Origin: Firmicutes bacterium HGW-Firmicutes-2
GTDB lineage: Bacteria; Bacillota; Clostridia; Lachnospirales; Vallitaleaceae
Direction: 5' to 3'
Length of the DNA stretch: 64,000 nucleotides
Assembly: GCA_002841495.1 (NCBI GenBank)
Contig: PGZV01000019.1
Coordinates: 18,935 to 82,934, forward strand
Position numbers and translations under genes: made by a program. Shown here piece after piece: positions 8,650 through 17,220 of this stretch. The notes under the pieces were generated by a model. That model ran no database searches, was not told the DNA's origin, and saw only the letters and a list, made by a program, of their open reading frames with translations. Every line of letters starts with the position of its first letter. The stretch's first letter is position 1.

Positions 8650-9432
8650 TCAGAATCTTTTCCTAATCTCTATAAGTTGTTTCTTGATTTCTTCCTTGCT
8701 GGTACGCCAAGAGAAGTCCGAACCGGGCCATCCATATTCCAAAGTTACAATCTCAGGCTTGCATTTATACCTAAGCCAATCTAGTAAATCGTAGTCTCTT
8801 GGTGTTAAAGGTGTATGCATATCTATTAAACCTTTGTCTTCAGTCATCTGAGTTCCTACAAAATGGATTTCTTTGACCTTATTTAAGGGGAGTCTTCTTA
8901 GATAATCATGAACATCCATTTTCAGATGATAGGCTGAGACACTAGCATGAGCTGTATCTAATAAAAGGCCTACATCATGTTTTTCACACATCTCGGTTAT
9001 AAAATCCGGATCTACCGCTTCAGGTTTCACGTAGTGAGGATTATAAAATGGATTATAGTCCATGTTTTCAATGATTAGAGGTACTTCTAAGTGCTCTTTG
9101 AAAATCGTAATCCCTTGATCCAAACGTTGCTTTATATCCATAACCGCATGTAAATCCTTATCATATATAGCAAAATGAACAGCTAAATGTGGGGATTCAT
9201 ATTGATTCAAAATATCATTCATATATTGCCAGTCATTATTACGCACCGGATCGACCATACCAATGTGCTCATGCTTGCCAAAACCATGTATCAAAATTGA
9301 TTTTTTCTTTACAATCTCCTCATGCAAACCTATAAAGGGCTGAAAATAGCCCATCTTAATACAATCCACTTCTACTGCGTCTTCTTCTATCAACACCATC
9401 AATTCTTCTGAATAATTACAACCTAGTTTCAT
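8650..9432 (-). CDS. DUF692/MNIO-like TIM-barrel metalloenzyme
   Basis: A 260-residue TIM barrel whose second half follows the pattern of the DUF692 multinuclear non-heme iron oxidase (MNIO) family: HLAVHFAIYDKD, then a Glu in IIENMDYNP, Asp and His in GLLLDTAHASVSA, His in VKEIHFVGT, Asp and His in LIDMHTP, and Glu in VTLEYG. These are plausible metal ligands along the barrel strands. Characterised MNIOs (MbnB, TglH and others) modify Cys or Asp residues of ribosomal peptides. ATG 9432 follows AAGGTGG. The gene has its own candidate promoter and terminator. Immediately upstream, on the same strand, lies a 43-codon peptide gene. A general sugar-phosphate isomerase/AP-endonuclease-2-like role is the main alternative. 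Substrate unknown. Confidence 0.7.
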   Translation of the reverse strand: MKLGCNYSEELMVLIEEDAVEVDCIKMGYFQPFIGLHEEIVKKKSILIHGFGKHEHIGMVDPVRNNDWQYMNDILNQYESPHLAVHFAIYDKDLHAVMDIKQRLDQGITIFKEHLEVPLIIENMDYNPFYNPHYVKPEAVDPDFITEMCEKHDVGLLLDTAHASVSAYHLKMDVHDYLRRLPLNKVKEIHFVGTQMTEDKGLIDMHTPLTPRDYDLLDWLRYKCKPEIVTLEYGWPGSDFSWRTSKEEIKKQLIEIRKRF

Positions 9433-9505
9433 GATCTCGCCACCTTACTATCTATGGTTAAGACGTCAAAAATAAGCTTCTCTGACTTAACCTTTATATA
9501 GCTTT

Positions 9506-9534
9506 ATTGAAACATTAACAAGCGGTTATGTCAA
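9506..9534 (-). promoter_or_regulatory. Candidate promoter of the DUF692-like gene
   Basis: Minus-strand TTGACA (9529-9534) and TTCAAT (9506-9511) are 17 bp apart. The -35 is perfect and the -10 matches at four of six positions. It begins two bases after the preceding terminator stem-loop's U-tract. Confidence 0.5.
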
Positions 9535-9535
9535 A

Positions 9536-9565
9536 TAAAAACAAAAAGTAGCATTTCTGCCACTT
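9536..9565 (-). terminator. Terminator of the 43-codon peptide gene
   Basis: An 8-bp stem (one G-U pair) closed by a GAAA tetraloop (9546-9565) starts one base after the stop codon and is followed by TTTTTGTTTTT on the minus strand. This makes the small gene a self-contained transcription unit. Confidence 0.8.
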
Positions 9566-9566
9566 A

Positions 9567-9698
9567 TCATCTTTTTGATCCATATAGAATTGTACTTAGT
9601 TTACGAACTAGCTTTGAAAATTTGGATAGTTTTTTTGAATGTTTAATTTCTTCTTTATAGAATGAAGGACATCCATTATTCGTCTTAGTTTCGCTCAT
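9567..9698 (-). CDS. Small 43-residue basic peptide with a single Cys; possible RiPP precursor
   Basis: ATG 9698 has GGAG eight bases upstream, a TATAAT-like box further up and a strong terminator directly after the stop, so it has all the parts of a real small gene. The peptide begins MSETKTNNGCPSFYKEE. It then turns strongly basic with hydrophobics spaced like an amphipathic helix (KKLSKFSKLVRKLSTILY). There is one Cys (residue 10) in NGCP, and no signal peptide. Position, 134 bp upstream of an MNIO-like gene on the same strand, suggests a leader/core substrate. It could instead be an amphipathic antimicrobial or membrane peptide, or a small DNA- or RNA-binding protein. I recognise no family. 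Confidence 0.6.
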   Translation of the reverse strand: MSETKTNNGCPSFYKEEIKHSKKLSKFSKLVRKLSTILYGSKR

Positions 9699-9740
9699 GA
9701 TTCACACTCCAATTATCAAGCTCATTGATTCCTAATCCCT

Positions 9741-9764
9741 ATTATACAACCTGTTTTTGAACAG
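9741..9764 (-). promoter_or_regulatory. -10 box and palindrome upstream of the small peptide gene
   Basis: A perfect TATAAT lies at 9741-9746 (minus strand). Directly upstream is the inverted repeat CTGTTCAAAAACAG (9751-9764), placed in the spacer where a repressor or MerR-like regulator would bind. No good -35 is visible, which fits a regulated promoter. Confidence 0.45.
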
Positions 9765-9967
9765 ATTATGAATAGAACGTTAATAAATTAGCGTTTCTCG
9801 TAAACCCCCTAACTTCCTGCCTTTCAAGGCCTTTTGCATTCATGTTAGTACATATTTAAAGATTTCTGACGGCGTGTCATAAAAAAGTTATGTTAGGAAG
9901 CTTTATAATTATGTCATAATCATGTAAAATATAAGAAAGTATATTCATATATTAAAGGTGGTTCCTT

Positions 9968-10441
9968 ATGATTGATCCTAATAAAATGAAGCTGGAAATC
10001 ATCCAAGCAAGTACCCTTGATCTTCTAAGAATCAACATAGCCTTAACAAAGTATGATCATTATAACAAAGCCATTCAATCACCCCAGTCTTTAGAAAAAG
10101 ACACAGGTGAACATTTTGTATACATCGATACAGTTGGGCAAAAATCTTTAGGATATTTAAAGCTCATGAAAACAAGTCAAACCGGTACTTGTTGGCTTCA
10201 AAGCTTTCTTATATTGCCGGACTATATCGGACAAGGCTACGGCCGACAATTCTTCAGTGATTTTTGTAGAGAATATATACAGCCCCGACATTATAACCGA
10301 ATCTATTTGACCTGTCATCTTGAAAATACACCTGCACGTCAGTTTTGGTCCTCACTTGGTTTTCATAAATACAATGACCTTGAAAACGTCATGCCTGTCT
10401 ATGAAAAAGCGGCTTATGACCTCTACTATCTAGATCTATAG
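9968..10441 (+). CDS. GNAT-family N-acetyltransferase
   Basis: A 157-residue acetyl-CoA-dependent transferase. Motif A of the GNAT fold (LPDYIGQGYGRQFF, the Q/R-x-x-G-x-G/A acetyl-CoA loop) is at about residues 84-97. The C-terminal NTPARQFWSSLGF matches motif B. ATG 9968 follows AAAGGTGG. The substrate cannot be inferred. It is divergent from the small peptide gene and 34 bp ahead of mutS2, so it is probably cotranscribed with mutS2. Confidence 0.85.
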   Translation: MIDPNKMKLEIIQASTLDLLRINIALTKYDHYNKAIQSPQSLEKDTGEHFVYIDTVGQKSLGYLKLMKTSQTGTCWLQSFLILPDYIGQGYGRQFFSDFCREYIQPRHYNRIYLTCHLENTPARQFWSSLGFHKYNDLENVMPVYEKAAYDLYYLDL

Positions 10442-10475
10442 CATCATTATATAATACATACTAAAGGAGCACCCC

Positions 10476-12851
10476 ATGAATCAAAAAGCCCTCAAAATAC
10501 TTGAATACGATAAAATTATATTACAACTTAGGCAACTGGCTCAGTCAGAACCCGGCAAAAAAATGGTCGATACCTTAAAACCATACTCCGATCTTGAGAC
10601 CATCATCAGAAAACAAAACGAGACTTCAGAGGCCCTATCTACCGTACTCAAATACGGCTCACTGCCTATTCGTGGTACCCATCTGATCGGTCCTTCCTTA
10701 AAAAGACTGGCCATCGGTGGTAACCTCTCTATTCTTGAGCTGCTTCATATAGGAGATGTACTCCGCGTTGCTTCCCGTCTTAAAAGTTATTTCAGAGAAG
10801 GAGAAGAGATGATCACCACGTTGTCCATTGCCCCTCTTTTCTTGGACATTGAGCCTTTAACACCTTTACTTAGAGAGATTGATCGGTGCATCATTTCGGA
10901 AGATACCATCGCTGATGAAGCCAGTTCACAACTACATCAAATACGTCGCAGCATACAAAATACCCATGCAAAAATCCGTTCCAATCTCAACAGTATCATT
11001 AACAATAATAACCAAAAAACCATGTTACAAGATCCGATCATTACCATCCGAAATGACCGTTTCTGTGTACCGGTCAAAGCAGAATACCGTAGTCAATTCA
11101 AAGGTATGATCCATGACCAGTCTTCTACCGGCTCAACACTTTTTATAGAGCCTATGTCCGTTGTAGAACTGAATAACGGGCTAACTGAATTAGCCCACGA
11201 GGAACAAGAAGAAATCAACCGTATCCTAGCGGAACTGAGTGCACTTGCCGCTATGCATATGGATGCCTTAAAAATCAATTTAGAGGTTATGGCTGAGCTG
11301 GATTTCATTTTTGCCAAAGCTGAATTGGCTTTAAAACAAAATGCCACCTTGCCCAAGTTTAACGACAACAAAGAAATCAACCTAAAAAAAGCAAGACATC
11401 CTCTATTAAGTGATAAAGAGGTGGTACCCATTGACATCTACCTTGGGAAATCTTTTAATACCTTGGTCATTACAGGACCCAATACCGGTGGCAAGACCGT
11501 CACACTTAAGACTCTAGGACTTTTCTCCCTTATGGGTCAAGCCGGCCTCCATATACCTGCTTTTGACGGTTCCAGTCTAACGGTCTTTGATGAAATCTAT
11601 GCAGACATCGGCGATGAACAAAGTATAGAACAATCTCTAAGTACCTTTTCTTCCCATATGGTTAACATCGTGGATATACTTAAAAAAGCTACCATCGATT
11701 CCTTGGTGCTTTTTGATGAGCTTGGTGCCGGTACGGATCCAACGGAAGGTGCCGCACTTGCTATGGCTACTTTGGAAAATCTATTCGCGAGAAGGGTTCT
11801 AACTGTCGCTACCACCCATTACAGTGAACTTAAAGTCTACGCCTTATCTACAGAAGGTGTTGAAAATGCTTCCTGTGAATTTGATGTAACCACCCTTCGA
11901 CCAACTTACCGTTTGCTTATAGGTGTACCGGGAAAAAGTAATGCTTTTGCTATCTCAAAAAGATTGGGTCTGGGCGATGATATTATTGAAGAAGCCAAAG
12001 CCCTGCTACAACAAAAAGAAGTCCGATTTGAAGACCTGATTACAGATCTTGAGATTAATAAGAAGGCCGCCATTGCAGAGAAAGAAAAGGCTGAAAAATA
12101 TAGAAAAGAAACCGAAATCCTAAAACGTCGCTTTGATCTTCAAAAAGAAGCTTTTGAACAAAAAAAACAAGAAATGCTCACGGAAGCAAAAAAAGAAGCC
12201 TATAAAATTACTGAAGCCGCCAAAGAAGAGGCAGATCGACTGATTCGCCATATTAACCGAATCGCTGATAGCGCTCAGATTGATACCAAAGCCTTAGAAG
12301 AAAGCCGCAGTACTTTGCGTCAATCTATGTCTAAGCTAGAAAATGATATGGGCTTACCAAAAGCTAAATCAAAAGGTACCAAAGCAAAAGATATCGCCGT
12401 TGGTGACACGGTTTTTGTTGCTCCATTTAACGGTAATGGTACCGTTTTATCCTTACCAAATAATAAAGGTGAGATTCAGGTTCAGATGGGTATCATGAAG
12501 TCCAACGTCTCCCTAAAAGATGTAACGGTCCTTCAAGAAGACAGTCGCAATACAAAAGAAATAGGTAAAAAAGCATCTACAAAAGGTGTGGCCAACAAAG
12601 CTTATAGCATCTCTACTGAGATTGATCTAAGAGGAGAAATGACCGTTGACGCGCTACAAGCTCTGGATAAATACTTGGATGATGCTTATCTATCTAAGTT
12701 ACCGATGATCACCATCATACACGGAAAAGGGACCGGTGCTCTTCGAACTGCTATTCATAAGCATCTTAAGAAGGTGAAATATGTGGATTCCTTCCGAATT
12801 GGTGCTTATGGCGAAGGAGAATCCGGTGTAACTATTGTAGAATTCAAGTAA
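10476..12851 (+). CDS. mutS2: MutS2 (endonuclease/ribosome-rescue ATPase)
   Basis: At 791 residues it is the length of Bacillus MutS2 (785). It has the MutS core and clamp without the mismatch-reading N-terminal domain, Walker A TGPNTGGKT near residue 332, and Walker B LVLFDELGAGTDP near 410. A long Lys/Glu-rich coiled coil follows (about 510-620), then a KOW-like segment (VGDTVFVAPFNGNG) and a C-terminal Smr domain with DLRGE and HGKGTGALR. MutS2 suppresses recombination in some species and splits collided ribosomes (RqcU) in Bacillus. Start ATG follows AAAGGAG. Confidence 0.95.
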   Translation: MNQKALKILEYDKIILQLRQLAQSEPGKKMVDTLKPYSDLETIIRKQNETSEALSTVLKYGSLPIRGTHLIGPSLKRLAIGGNLSILELLHIGDVLRVASRLKSYFREGEEMITTLSIAPLFLDIEPLTPLLREIDRCIISEDTIADEASSQLHQIRRSIQNTHAKIRSNLNSIINNNNQKTMLQDPIITIRNDRFCVPVKAEYRSQFKGMIHDQSSTGSTLFIEPMSVVELNNGLTELAHEEQEEINRILAELSALAAMHMDALKINLEVMAELDFIFAKAELALKQNATLPKFNDNKEINLKKARHPLLSDKEVVPIDIYLGKSFNTLVITGPNTGGKTVTLKTLGLFSLMGQAGLHIPAFDGSSLTVFDEIYADIGDEQSIEQSLSTFSSHMVNIVDILKKATIDSLVLFDELGAGTDPTEGAALAMATLENLFARRVLTVATTHYSELKVYALSTEGVENASCEFDVTTLRPTYRLLIGVPGKSNAFAISKRLGLGDDIIEEAKALLQQKEVRFEDLITDLEINKKAAIAEKEKAEKYRKETEILKRRFDLQKEAFEQKKQEMLTEAKKEAYKITEAAKEEADRLIRHINRIADSAQIDTKALEESRSTLRQSMSKLENDMGLPKAKSKGTKAKDIAVGDTVFVAPFNGNGTVLSLPNNKGEIQVQMGIMKSNVSLKDVTVLQEDSRNTKEIGKKASTKGVANKAYSISTEIDLRGEMTVDALQALDKYLDDAYLSKLPMITIIHGKGTGALRTAIHKHLKKVKYVDSFRIGAYGEGESGVTIVEFK

Positions 12852-12917
12852 AATGCTTATAATAGTATTAACTCCAGTAACCCATTCCAACCACTTAACA
12901 AGAATTGAGGTGTCCTC

Positions 12918-13601
12918 ATGGAAGCAAAATCAAAAATACTCATTGTTGACGACGACGAAAATATAACCGAACTTATAGCCCTCTATCTAGAAAAAGAAGG
13001 TTACTCAACCAAATCTGTTCACAACGGCAATGACGCAATCCATGTTTTTAAGGCTTTTTCACCTAATTTGGTCATATTGGATCTTATGTTACCTGGTAAG
13101 GATGGCTTTGATGTGTGTAAGGACATACGTCAAGTGAGCAATACACCCATTATTATGCTAACAGCAAAAGGTGAAACTTTTGACAAGATTCTAGGTCTTG
13201 AACTGGGTGCGGATGACTATATGATCAAACCCTTCGATACCAAAGAACTGACTGCAAGGGTTAAGGCTGTTCTTAGACGTTTTACTCCAAAAAGTAATAC
13301 TACCAAACAAATTGCAATGCCCAACCTGACCATCAATCTATCTAATTATACTGTCGTCTATAATGATACAAAGATTGAAATGCCACCAAAAGAATTAGAA
13401 CTTATTTATTTTCTTGCTTCTAACCCAAACCAAGTTTTTACAAGGGAACAGCTCCTTGATCGTATATGGGGTTATGAGTATATTGGTGACACAAGGACCG
13501 TAGATGTTCATATCAAAAGAATTCGTGAAAAAATTAATGAATCAGATGCTTGGGGTATCAAAACCGTTTGGGGCATAGGGTATAAATTCGAGGTGAACTA
13601 A
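12918..13601 (+). CDS. OmpR/PhoB-family response regulator
   Basis: A 227-residue two-domain regulator. The receiver has the acidic pocket (DDD at 11-13), phosphoacceptor Asp55 in LDLMLPGKDG and Lys84 in TAKG. The C-terminal winged helix (about 130-227) has the DNA-contacting region VFTREQLLDRIWG and TRTVDVHIKRIREK. ATG follows GAGGTG. The stop is two bases before the histidine kinase gene, so they form a cognate pair. The signal is not evident. Confidence 0.93.
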   Translation: MEAKSKILIVDDDENITELIALYLEKEGYSTKSVHNGNDAIHVFKAFSPNLVILDLMLPGKDGFDVCKDIRQVSNTPIIMLTAKGETFDKILGLELGADDYMIKPFDTKELTARVKAVLRRFTPKSNTTKQIAMPNLTINLSNYTVVYNDTKIEMPPKELELIYFLASNPNQVFTREQLLDRIWGYEYIGDTRTVDVHIKRIREKINESDAWGIKTVWGIGYKFEVN

Positions 13602-13603
13602 AT

Positions 13604-15025
13604 ATGTTCAAGACATTTACAGGCCGTTTTTTTGCCATCTATGCCATGACCACTTTGGTGATTTTCCTGCTATTATTTGGTGTGCTCACTCAAATCATCT
13701 CTAACTACTTTATTGAAAATCATTACAATATGATGTTAGAAGAAAGCCGAATCTTAAGTGAGCAATTTATAGAAACTTATAAAGCAAGAACTTTAACGGA
13801 CCTTAATTTTACTTATCAATTAATCGCCACCAGTAGGTATATTGATTCTAGAATTATGATTCTGGATGAAAATCATAGGGTTTTTAAAGACACTCAAACC
13901 ACAGGCAAATCTTTGGTCGGTCATAAACTCAACCATCCCATTATCCTTTCTGTCTTTGAAGGTCATCAAATGTCAGAAACCGGTACTTTTGGGGATCTCT
14001 ATGACCAACTGGTACTAACAACGGCCTATCCGATTATTTCCGGTGATCGGATTATGGGTGCTGTTATTATTAATTCTCCCTACCCAACGCTACGAGACAA
14101 TATTAATAACATCTATCAAATGACCCTATTTTCCTTACTGATACTTTTAGCCGCCACCTTTATATCCACATATGTCTACTCAAAAAGTATTACCAATACC
14201 ATCTCAGAGTTAAACGATCGGGTGCAGGCTATTGCTAATGGTGATTTTACAAGTCATATCGTTCTTAGTACCGATAACGAGATTGGACAATTGGCTAACA
14301 ACATCAACCATATGGCCTCTGAACTTGAAAAACTTGAAGATATGCGTAAAGATTTTATTGCCAATATCTCTCATGATTTTAGGTCACCTTTAACTTCCAT
14401 AAAAGGCTTCGTACAAGCCATATTAGATGGCACCATTCCTTTTGAGCGACAAGGCAAATACCTTAATATTGTTCTTGATGAAACGGAACGTCTGACCAAG
14501 CTCACCAACGACATACTCCTACTCACAAAGATGGAGAATAATACTGTACAATTAAATAAGACCCACTATGATCTTCATCAAGATATACGTAAAATTCTTT
14601 TTCAATTTGAACAGAAAATATTGGATAAACGTATTGATTTCACTTTGCTCATCGACCAACAGGAACTTTTTGTATTTGCGGATATGAATCAAATACAACG
14701 TGTATTAACGAATCTCATTGATAACGCTATCAAATTCTGTTCCCCCGGCGACACCATCATCGTTGAAACCACCGTACTATCAGGTAAAGTTGAAGTCAGT
14801 GTTAAAGATTCCGGCCCAGGTATATCCGAAGAAGATATTAAGTACATCTGGGATCGATTTCATAAAGCGGACCGTTCAAGAGGCAAAGACAAAAAAGGCA
14901 TTGGCTTAGGATTGTCTATTGTTAGAGAGATTGTAAAAGCCCATAATGAGTCTATTGATGTATACAGCCAAGAAGGAAAAGGCACAACCTTTGTCTTTAC
15001 CCTACCCTTATCACACCATATATAA
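13604..15025 (+). CDS. Membrane sensor histidine kinase, partner of the preceding regulator
   Basis: 473 residues: transmembrane helix about 8-30, an extracytoplasmic sensor loop of about 140 residues, a second helix about 170-192, then HAMP and HisKA with phosphorylated His257 in NISHDFRSPL. The HATPase domain has the N box NLIDNAIKFC near 370, DSGPGI and GIGLGLSIVRE. It resembles WalK/ResE/PhoR-type kinases without a PAS domain. It should autophosphorylate on His257 and pass the phosphate to Asp55 of the regulator encoded just upstream. Confidence 0.93.
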   Translation: MFKTFTGRFFAIYAMTTLVIFLLLFGVLTQIISNYFIENHYNMMLEESRILSEQFIETYKARTLTDLNFTYQLIATSRYIDSRIMILDENHRVFKDTQTTGKSLVGHKLNHPIILSVFEGHQMSETGTFGDLYDQLVLTTAYPIISGDRIMGAVIINSPYPTLRDNINNIYQMTLFSLLILLAATFISTYVYSKSITNTISELNDRVQAIANGDFTSHIVLSTDNEIGQLANNINHMASELEKLEDMRKDFIANISHDFRSPLTSIKGFVQAILDGTIPFERQGKYLNIVLDETERLTKLTNDILLLTKMENNTVQLNKTHYDLHQDIRKILFQFEQKILDKRIDFTLLIDQQELFVFADMNQIQRVLTNLIDNAIKFCSPGDTIIVETTVLSGKVEVSVKDSGPGISEEDIKYIWDRFHKADRSRGKDKKGIGLGLSIVREIVKAHNESIDVYSQEGKGTTFVFTLPLSHHI

Positions 15026-15066
15026 AGGCGCATTGCATTTTTAAATGCAATACGCCTTTTATTTTC
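15024..15066 (+). terminator. Terminator after the two-component operon, probably bidirectional
   Basis: A 17-bp stem with one mismatch and a 2-nt apex (15024-15059) overlaps the kinase stop codon. A/U tracts on both sides fit termination of both the kinase and the converging PilZ gene. Confidence 0.85.
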
Positions 15067-15068
15067 TT

Positions 15069-15446
15069 TTAACTGCTCTTGTCAATTAACCTTTTCTTCT
15101 GCTTCAGATGACTTTTTATGAGGCCGTCAAGAAATAATATGGTTTCTTTGGTCAAGTTCATAAATTCCAGACCGGCTTCGTATTCGCTACCTGAATATCG
15201 ACACCACTTCACTTCAAGCATAACCTCTCTTTTGTCTCCAGCATTTTCCAGATTGAACATTAAAACATCACCGGTTCCAAGGTCTCTCGTACAGCGAATG
15301 CCTAGACCACTATAAGATATGTCCTCAATGATGATGCGAATCGGTGCAGGGTCTGGTGTCTCTTCTCTATTTGATATGATATGTTTATAGCACAAGATAT
15401 GGTTCTTATAATCGATACGTTGTCTGATTCTTTTGTTTTCTTCCAA
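15069..15446 (-). CDS. PilZ-domain c-di-GMP-binding protein
   Basis: A 125-residue single-domain PilZ protein. The N-terminal RIRQRIDYK supplies the RxxxR c-di-GMP loop and EDISYSGLGI supplies the DxSxxG strand motif. It probably acts as a small soluble c-di-GMP effector on motility or envelope functions, in line with the GGDEF/EAL protein at 48449 and with CheX nearby. It is 18 bp downstream of trmL, so likely the last gene of cheX-trmL-pilZ. Confidence 0.85.
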   Translation of the reverse strand: MEENKRIRQRIDYKNHILCYKHIISNREETPDPAPIRIIIEDISYSGLGIRCTRDLGTGDVLMFNLENAGDKREVMLEVKWCRYSGSEYEAGLEFMNLTKETILFLDGLIKSHLKQKKRLIDKSS

Positions 15447-15464
15447 ATAGTCACCCTCTTAGCT

Positions 15465-15959
15465 TTATAACCAATTATGGTGATGCAATTCACCTTCCAT
15501 TTGCATTTGACCAAAATCATGCTGACGATAGGCTTCATAAAGCACAATGGAAACAGCATTAGATAGATTCAAGGACCTTATGTCATTTGCCATGGGTATG
15601 CGTATACAACTCTCTTGATATTTTAGTAGAATTTCTTCCGGTATACCGGCACTTTCTTTACCAAACATAATAAAAGACCCTTTTTCATAATGAACATCCG
15701 CATAAGTCTGCTTTGCTTTGGTCGTGCCCATATAAATCTTAACACCCGGATGCTTCAGCAGAAATTCTTCAAATGAATCATACATATGCAAATCCAACTT
15801 ATGCCAATAATCTAAACCAGCTCGTTTAACAGACTTTTCATCTAAGGAAAAGCCCAGTGGCCTTATGAGGTGTAGTGAAGCACCTGTTGCTACACAAGTC
15901 CTTCCGATACTGCCTGTATTATGTGGGATTTCAGGTTCTAGTAAAACTATATTCATCAT
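15465..15959 (-). CDS. trmL: tRNA (cytidine/uridine-34-2'-O)-methyltransferase TrmL
   Basis: A 164-residue SPOUT-class methyltransferase with PEIPHNTGSIGRTC at the N-terminus, FGKESAGIPEEIL and IPMANDIRSLNLSNAVSI at the C-terminus forming the knotted SAM site. It 2'-O-methylates the wobble base of tRNA-Leu isoacceptors in relatives. Its start codon overlaps the cheX stop by four bases (ATGA), which implies translational coupling. Confidence 0.93.
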   Translation of the reverse strand: MMNIVLLEPEIPHNTGSIGRTCVATGASLHLIRPLGFSLDEKSVKRAGLDYWHKLDLHMYDSFEEFLLKHPGVKIYMGTTKAKQTYADVHYEKGSFIMFGKESAGIPEEILLKYQESCIRIPMANDIRSLNLSNAVSIVLYEAYRQHDFGQMQMEGELHHHNWL

Positions 15960-16432
15960 TTTGGTTTAATCGCAATGTTCAGTTCAAGCAGTGTGGATCC
16001 GTCTTCTAGCTCAAGGGGAACACAGATTGTCTTAGAATCACTAACTGTAAAGGACATATTACTACCCAGACATAAATTTGGTGGTGTAATATCTACAATT
16101 ATACCCCTAGTTGAAAAAATCGTAGCTGCGTTGCCCAGTACCATGTTAGCAAGTTCCGCTATGGCACTTTTAGCCATATCGTTCAACTCAATAACCGGCA
16201 TACCCATCATCATATGGGATGCAATATTACATGCAATATCCTCTTCAAGAGAAATAATGACTTGTCCTCTGAGCTCTCCTGTTATACCCACTATTACCGT
16301 TAAGACTTTGCCTTCATATTCCGGATTCTTTATATAAGGCTTACCCATTTTTGTATGTATTTGCGATAGGTCCCTTAAAACACTTTGAGCAGCACTGATA
16401 AACGGATTAATTAATTCTACATTGACTGACAC
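15956..16432 (-). CDS. cheX: CheX-type CheY-P phosphatase
   Basis: 158 residues with the CheC/CheX/FliY phosphatase signature E-x-x-N-x-x-x-G in AIAELANMVLGNA, preceded by the symmetric ASHMMMGMPV strand-helix region. A single catalytic helix and this length favour CheX over CheC. It would dephosphorylate CheY-P and implies chemotaxis elsewhere in the genome. Lone cheX paralogues can also act on other receiver proteins. Confidence 0.85.
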   Translation of the reverse strand: MSVNVELINPFISAAQSVLRDLSQIHTKMGKPYIKNPEYEGKVLTVIVGITGELRGQVIISLEEDIACNIASHMMMGMPVIELNDMAKSAIAELANMVLGNAATIFSTRGIIVDITPPNLCLGSNMSFTVSDSKTICVPLELEDGSTLLELNIAIKPK

Positions 16433-16549
16433 ATTGTTCCCTCCTTATTGTCTTTTTTCTTATTGTATCACATAGGGTTATAGGCTATCAATAAGTATTA
16501 AGAAAATAGACTTTATGCTGCATACCACAATCACTAAAGCAGGTTCAAC

Positions 16550-16578
16550 TTGACAAGACACTTATTCTATAATAGAAT
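16550..16578 (+). promoter_or_regulatory. perR promoter with overlapping Fur-family operator
   Basis: TTGACA (16550-16555) and TAGAAT (16573-16578) are 17 bp apart. A perfect 7-1-7 palindrome, ATTCTATAATAGAAT (16564-16578), covers the -10. This is the geometry of PerR/Fur boxes and implies autorepression. Confidence 0.7.
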
Positions 16579-16621
16579 TAACTTATTACTATGAGATAAT
16601 AACTATTACAGGAGTGATGAT

Positions 16622-17038
16622 ATGGATCAAATTACCTCGATGCTTAAAGCAAAGAATCTAAAAGTGACCCCACAAAGATTAGCAATTTTTAATGTTTTAT
16701 GTAATACAGTAGAACATCCAAGTGCTGAGTCTATTTACAATGCTTTACAAGAAACCCATCCAACCATGAGCCTTGCAACCATTTATAAAACTCTAGACAC
16801 TTTGAAAAAAGCCAATCTTATTCAGGAACTCAATGTAGGTGAGGATCGTTTTCGTTATGATGCCATTATCCATAATCATCCTCATATGATTTGCAATCAT
16901 TGTGGTCAAGTGTATGATTTACACACCCGCGTCGTTGATCAGCTTATTGGCCAACTTCAAACTGAAACTGATTTTACGATAGAGTCTGAAAAGATTTTCC
17001 TATACGGAACCTGTCCGGATTGTAAAGTAGCACATTAG
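16622..17038 (+). CDS. perR: PerR-like Fur-family peroxide regulator
   Basis: 138 residues: N-terminal winged helix, then a dimerisation domain. The regulatory-site residues of Bacillus PerR map with constant offset: H32, D80, H86, H88 and D99, where Asp80 (not His/Glu) favours PerR over Fur or Zur. Structural zinc cysteines are C91, C94, C131 and C134. Fe-loaded PerR is inactivated by histidine oxidation in the presence of H2O2. ATG 16622 follows AGGAG. The operator covering its own promoter supports autoregulation. Confidence 0.85.
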   Translation: MDQITSMLKAKNLKVTPQRLAIFNVLCNTVEHPSAESIYNALQETHPTMSLATIYKTLDTLKKANLIQELNVGEDRFRYDAIIHNHPHMICNHCGQVYDLHTRVVDQLIGQLQTETDFTIESEKIFLYGTCPDCKVAH

Positions 17039-17059
17039 AATTTATATTGAGATACTAAA

Positions 17060-17087
17060 CAAGCGCCTAAGCGCTTGCCTATTTTTA
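17060..17087 (+). terminator. perR terminator
   Basis: CAAGCGC-CTAA-GCGCTTG forms a 7-bp stem followed by a U-rich tract (CCTATTTTTATA), 21 bases after the stop codon. Confidence 0.75.
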
Positions 17088-17123
17088 TATAATTTTCGAT
17101 AAGTATAATACTTGATAATAATC

Positions 17124-17196
17124 GTAGATGTAATATACAGGTTTTCCTCGCCTTACACTTCGTACGGTCGTCGGAAAACCTGTATATTACATCTAC
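17124..17196. repeat. 24-bp perfect inverted repeat with a 25-nt loop
   Basis: Arms 17124-17147 and 17173-17196 are perfectly complementary over 24 bases. The loop contains a CGTACGG core. It is far longer than a terminator and has no U-tract, so it is either a mobile-element scar, a cruciform or a structured RNA domain. No ORF is plausible here. Confidence 0.8.
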
Positions 17197-17220
17197 TCGG
17201 TAAAAGGTGGTCATTTCGTC

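Noticed and set aside
8650-9432. AP-endonuclease/IolE-type sugar isomerase
   Set aside because: Not excluded fully, but the run of LLLD, EIH, D-x-H and LEYG motifs matches DUF692 better.
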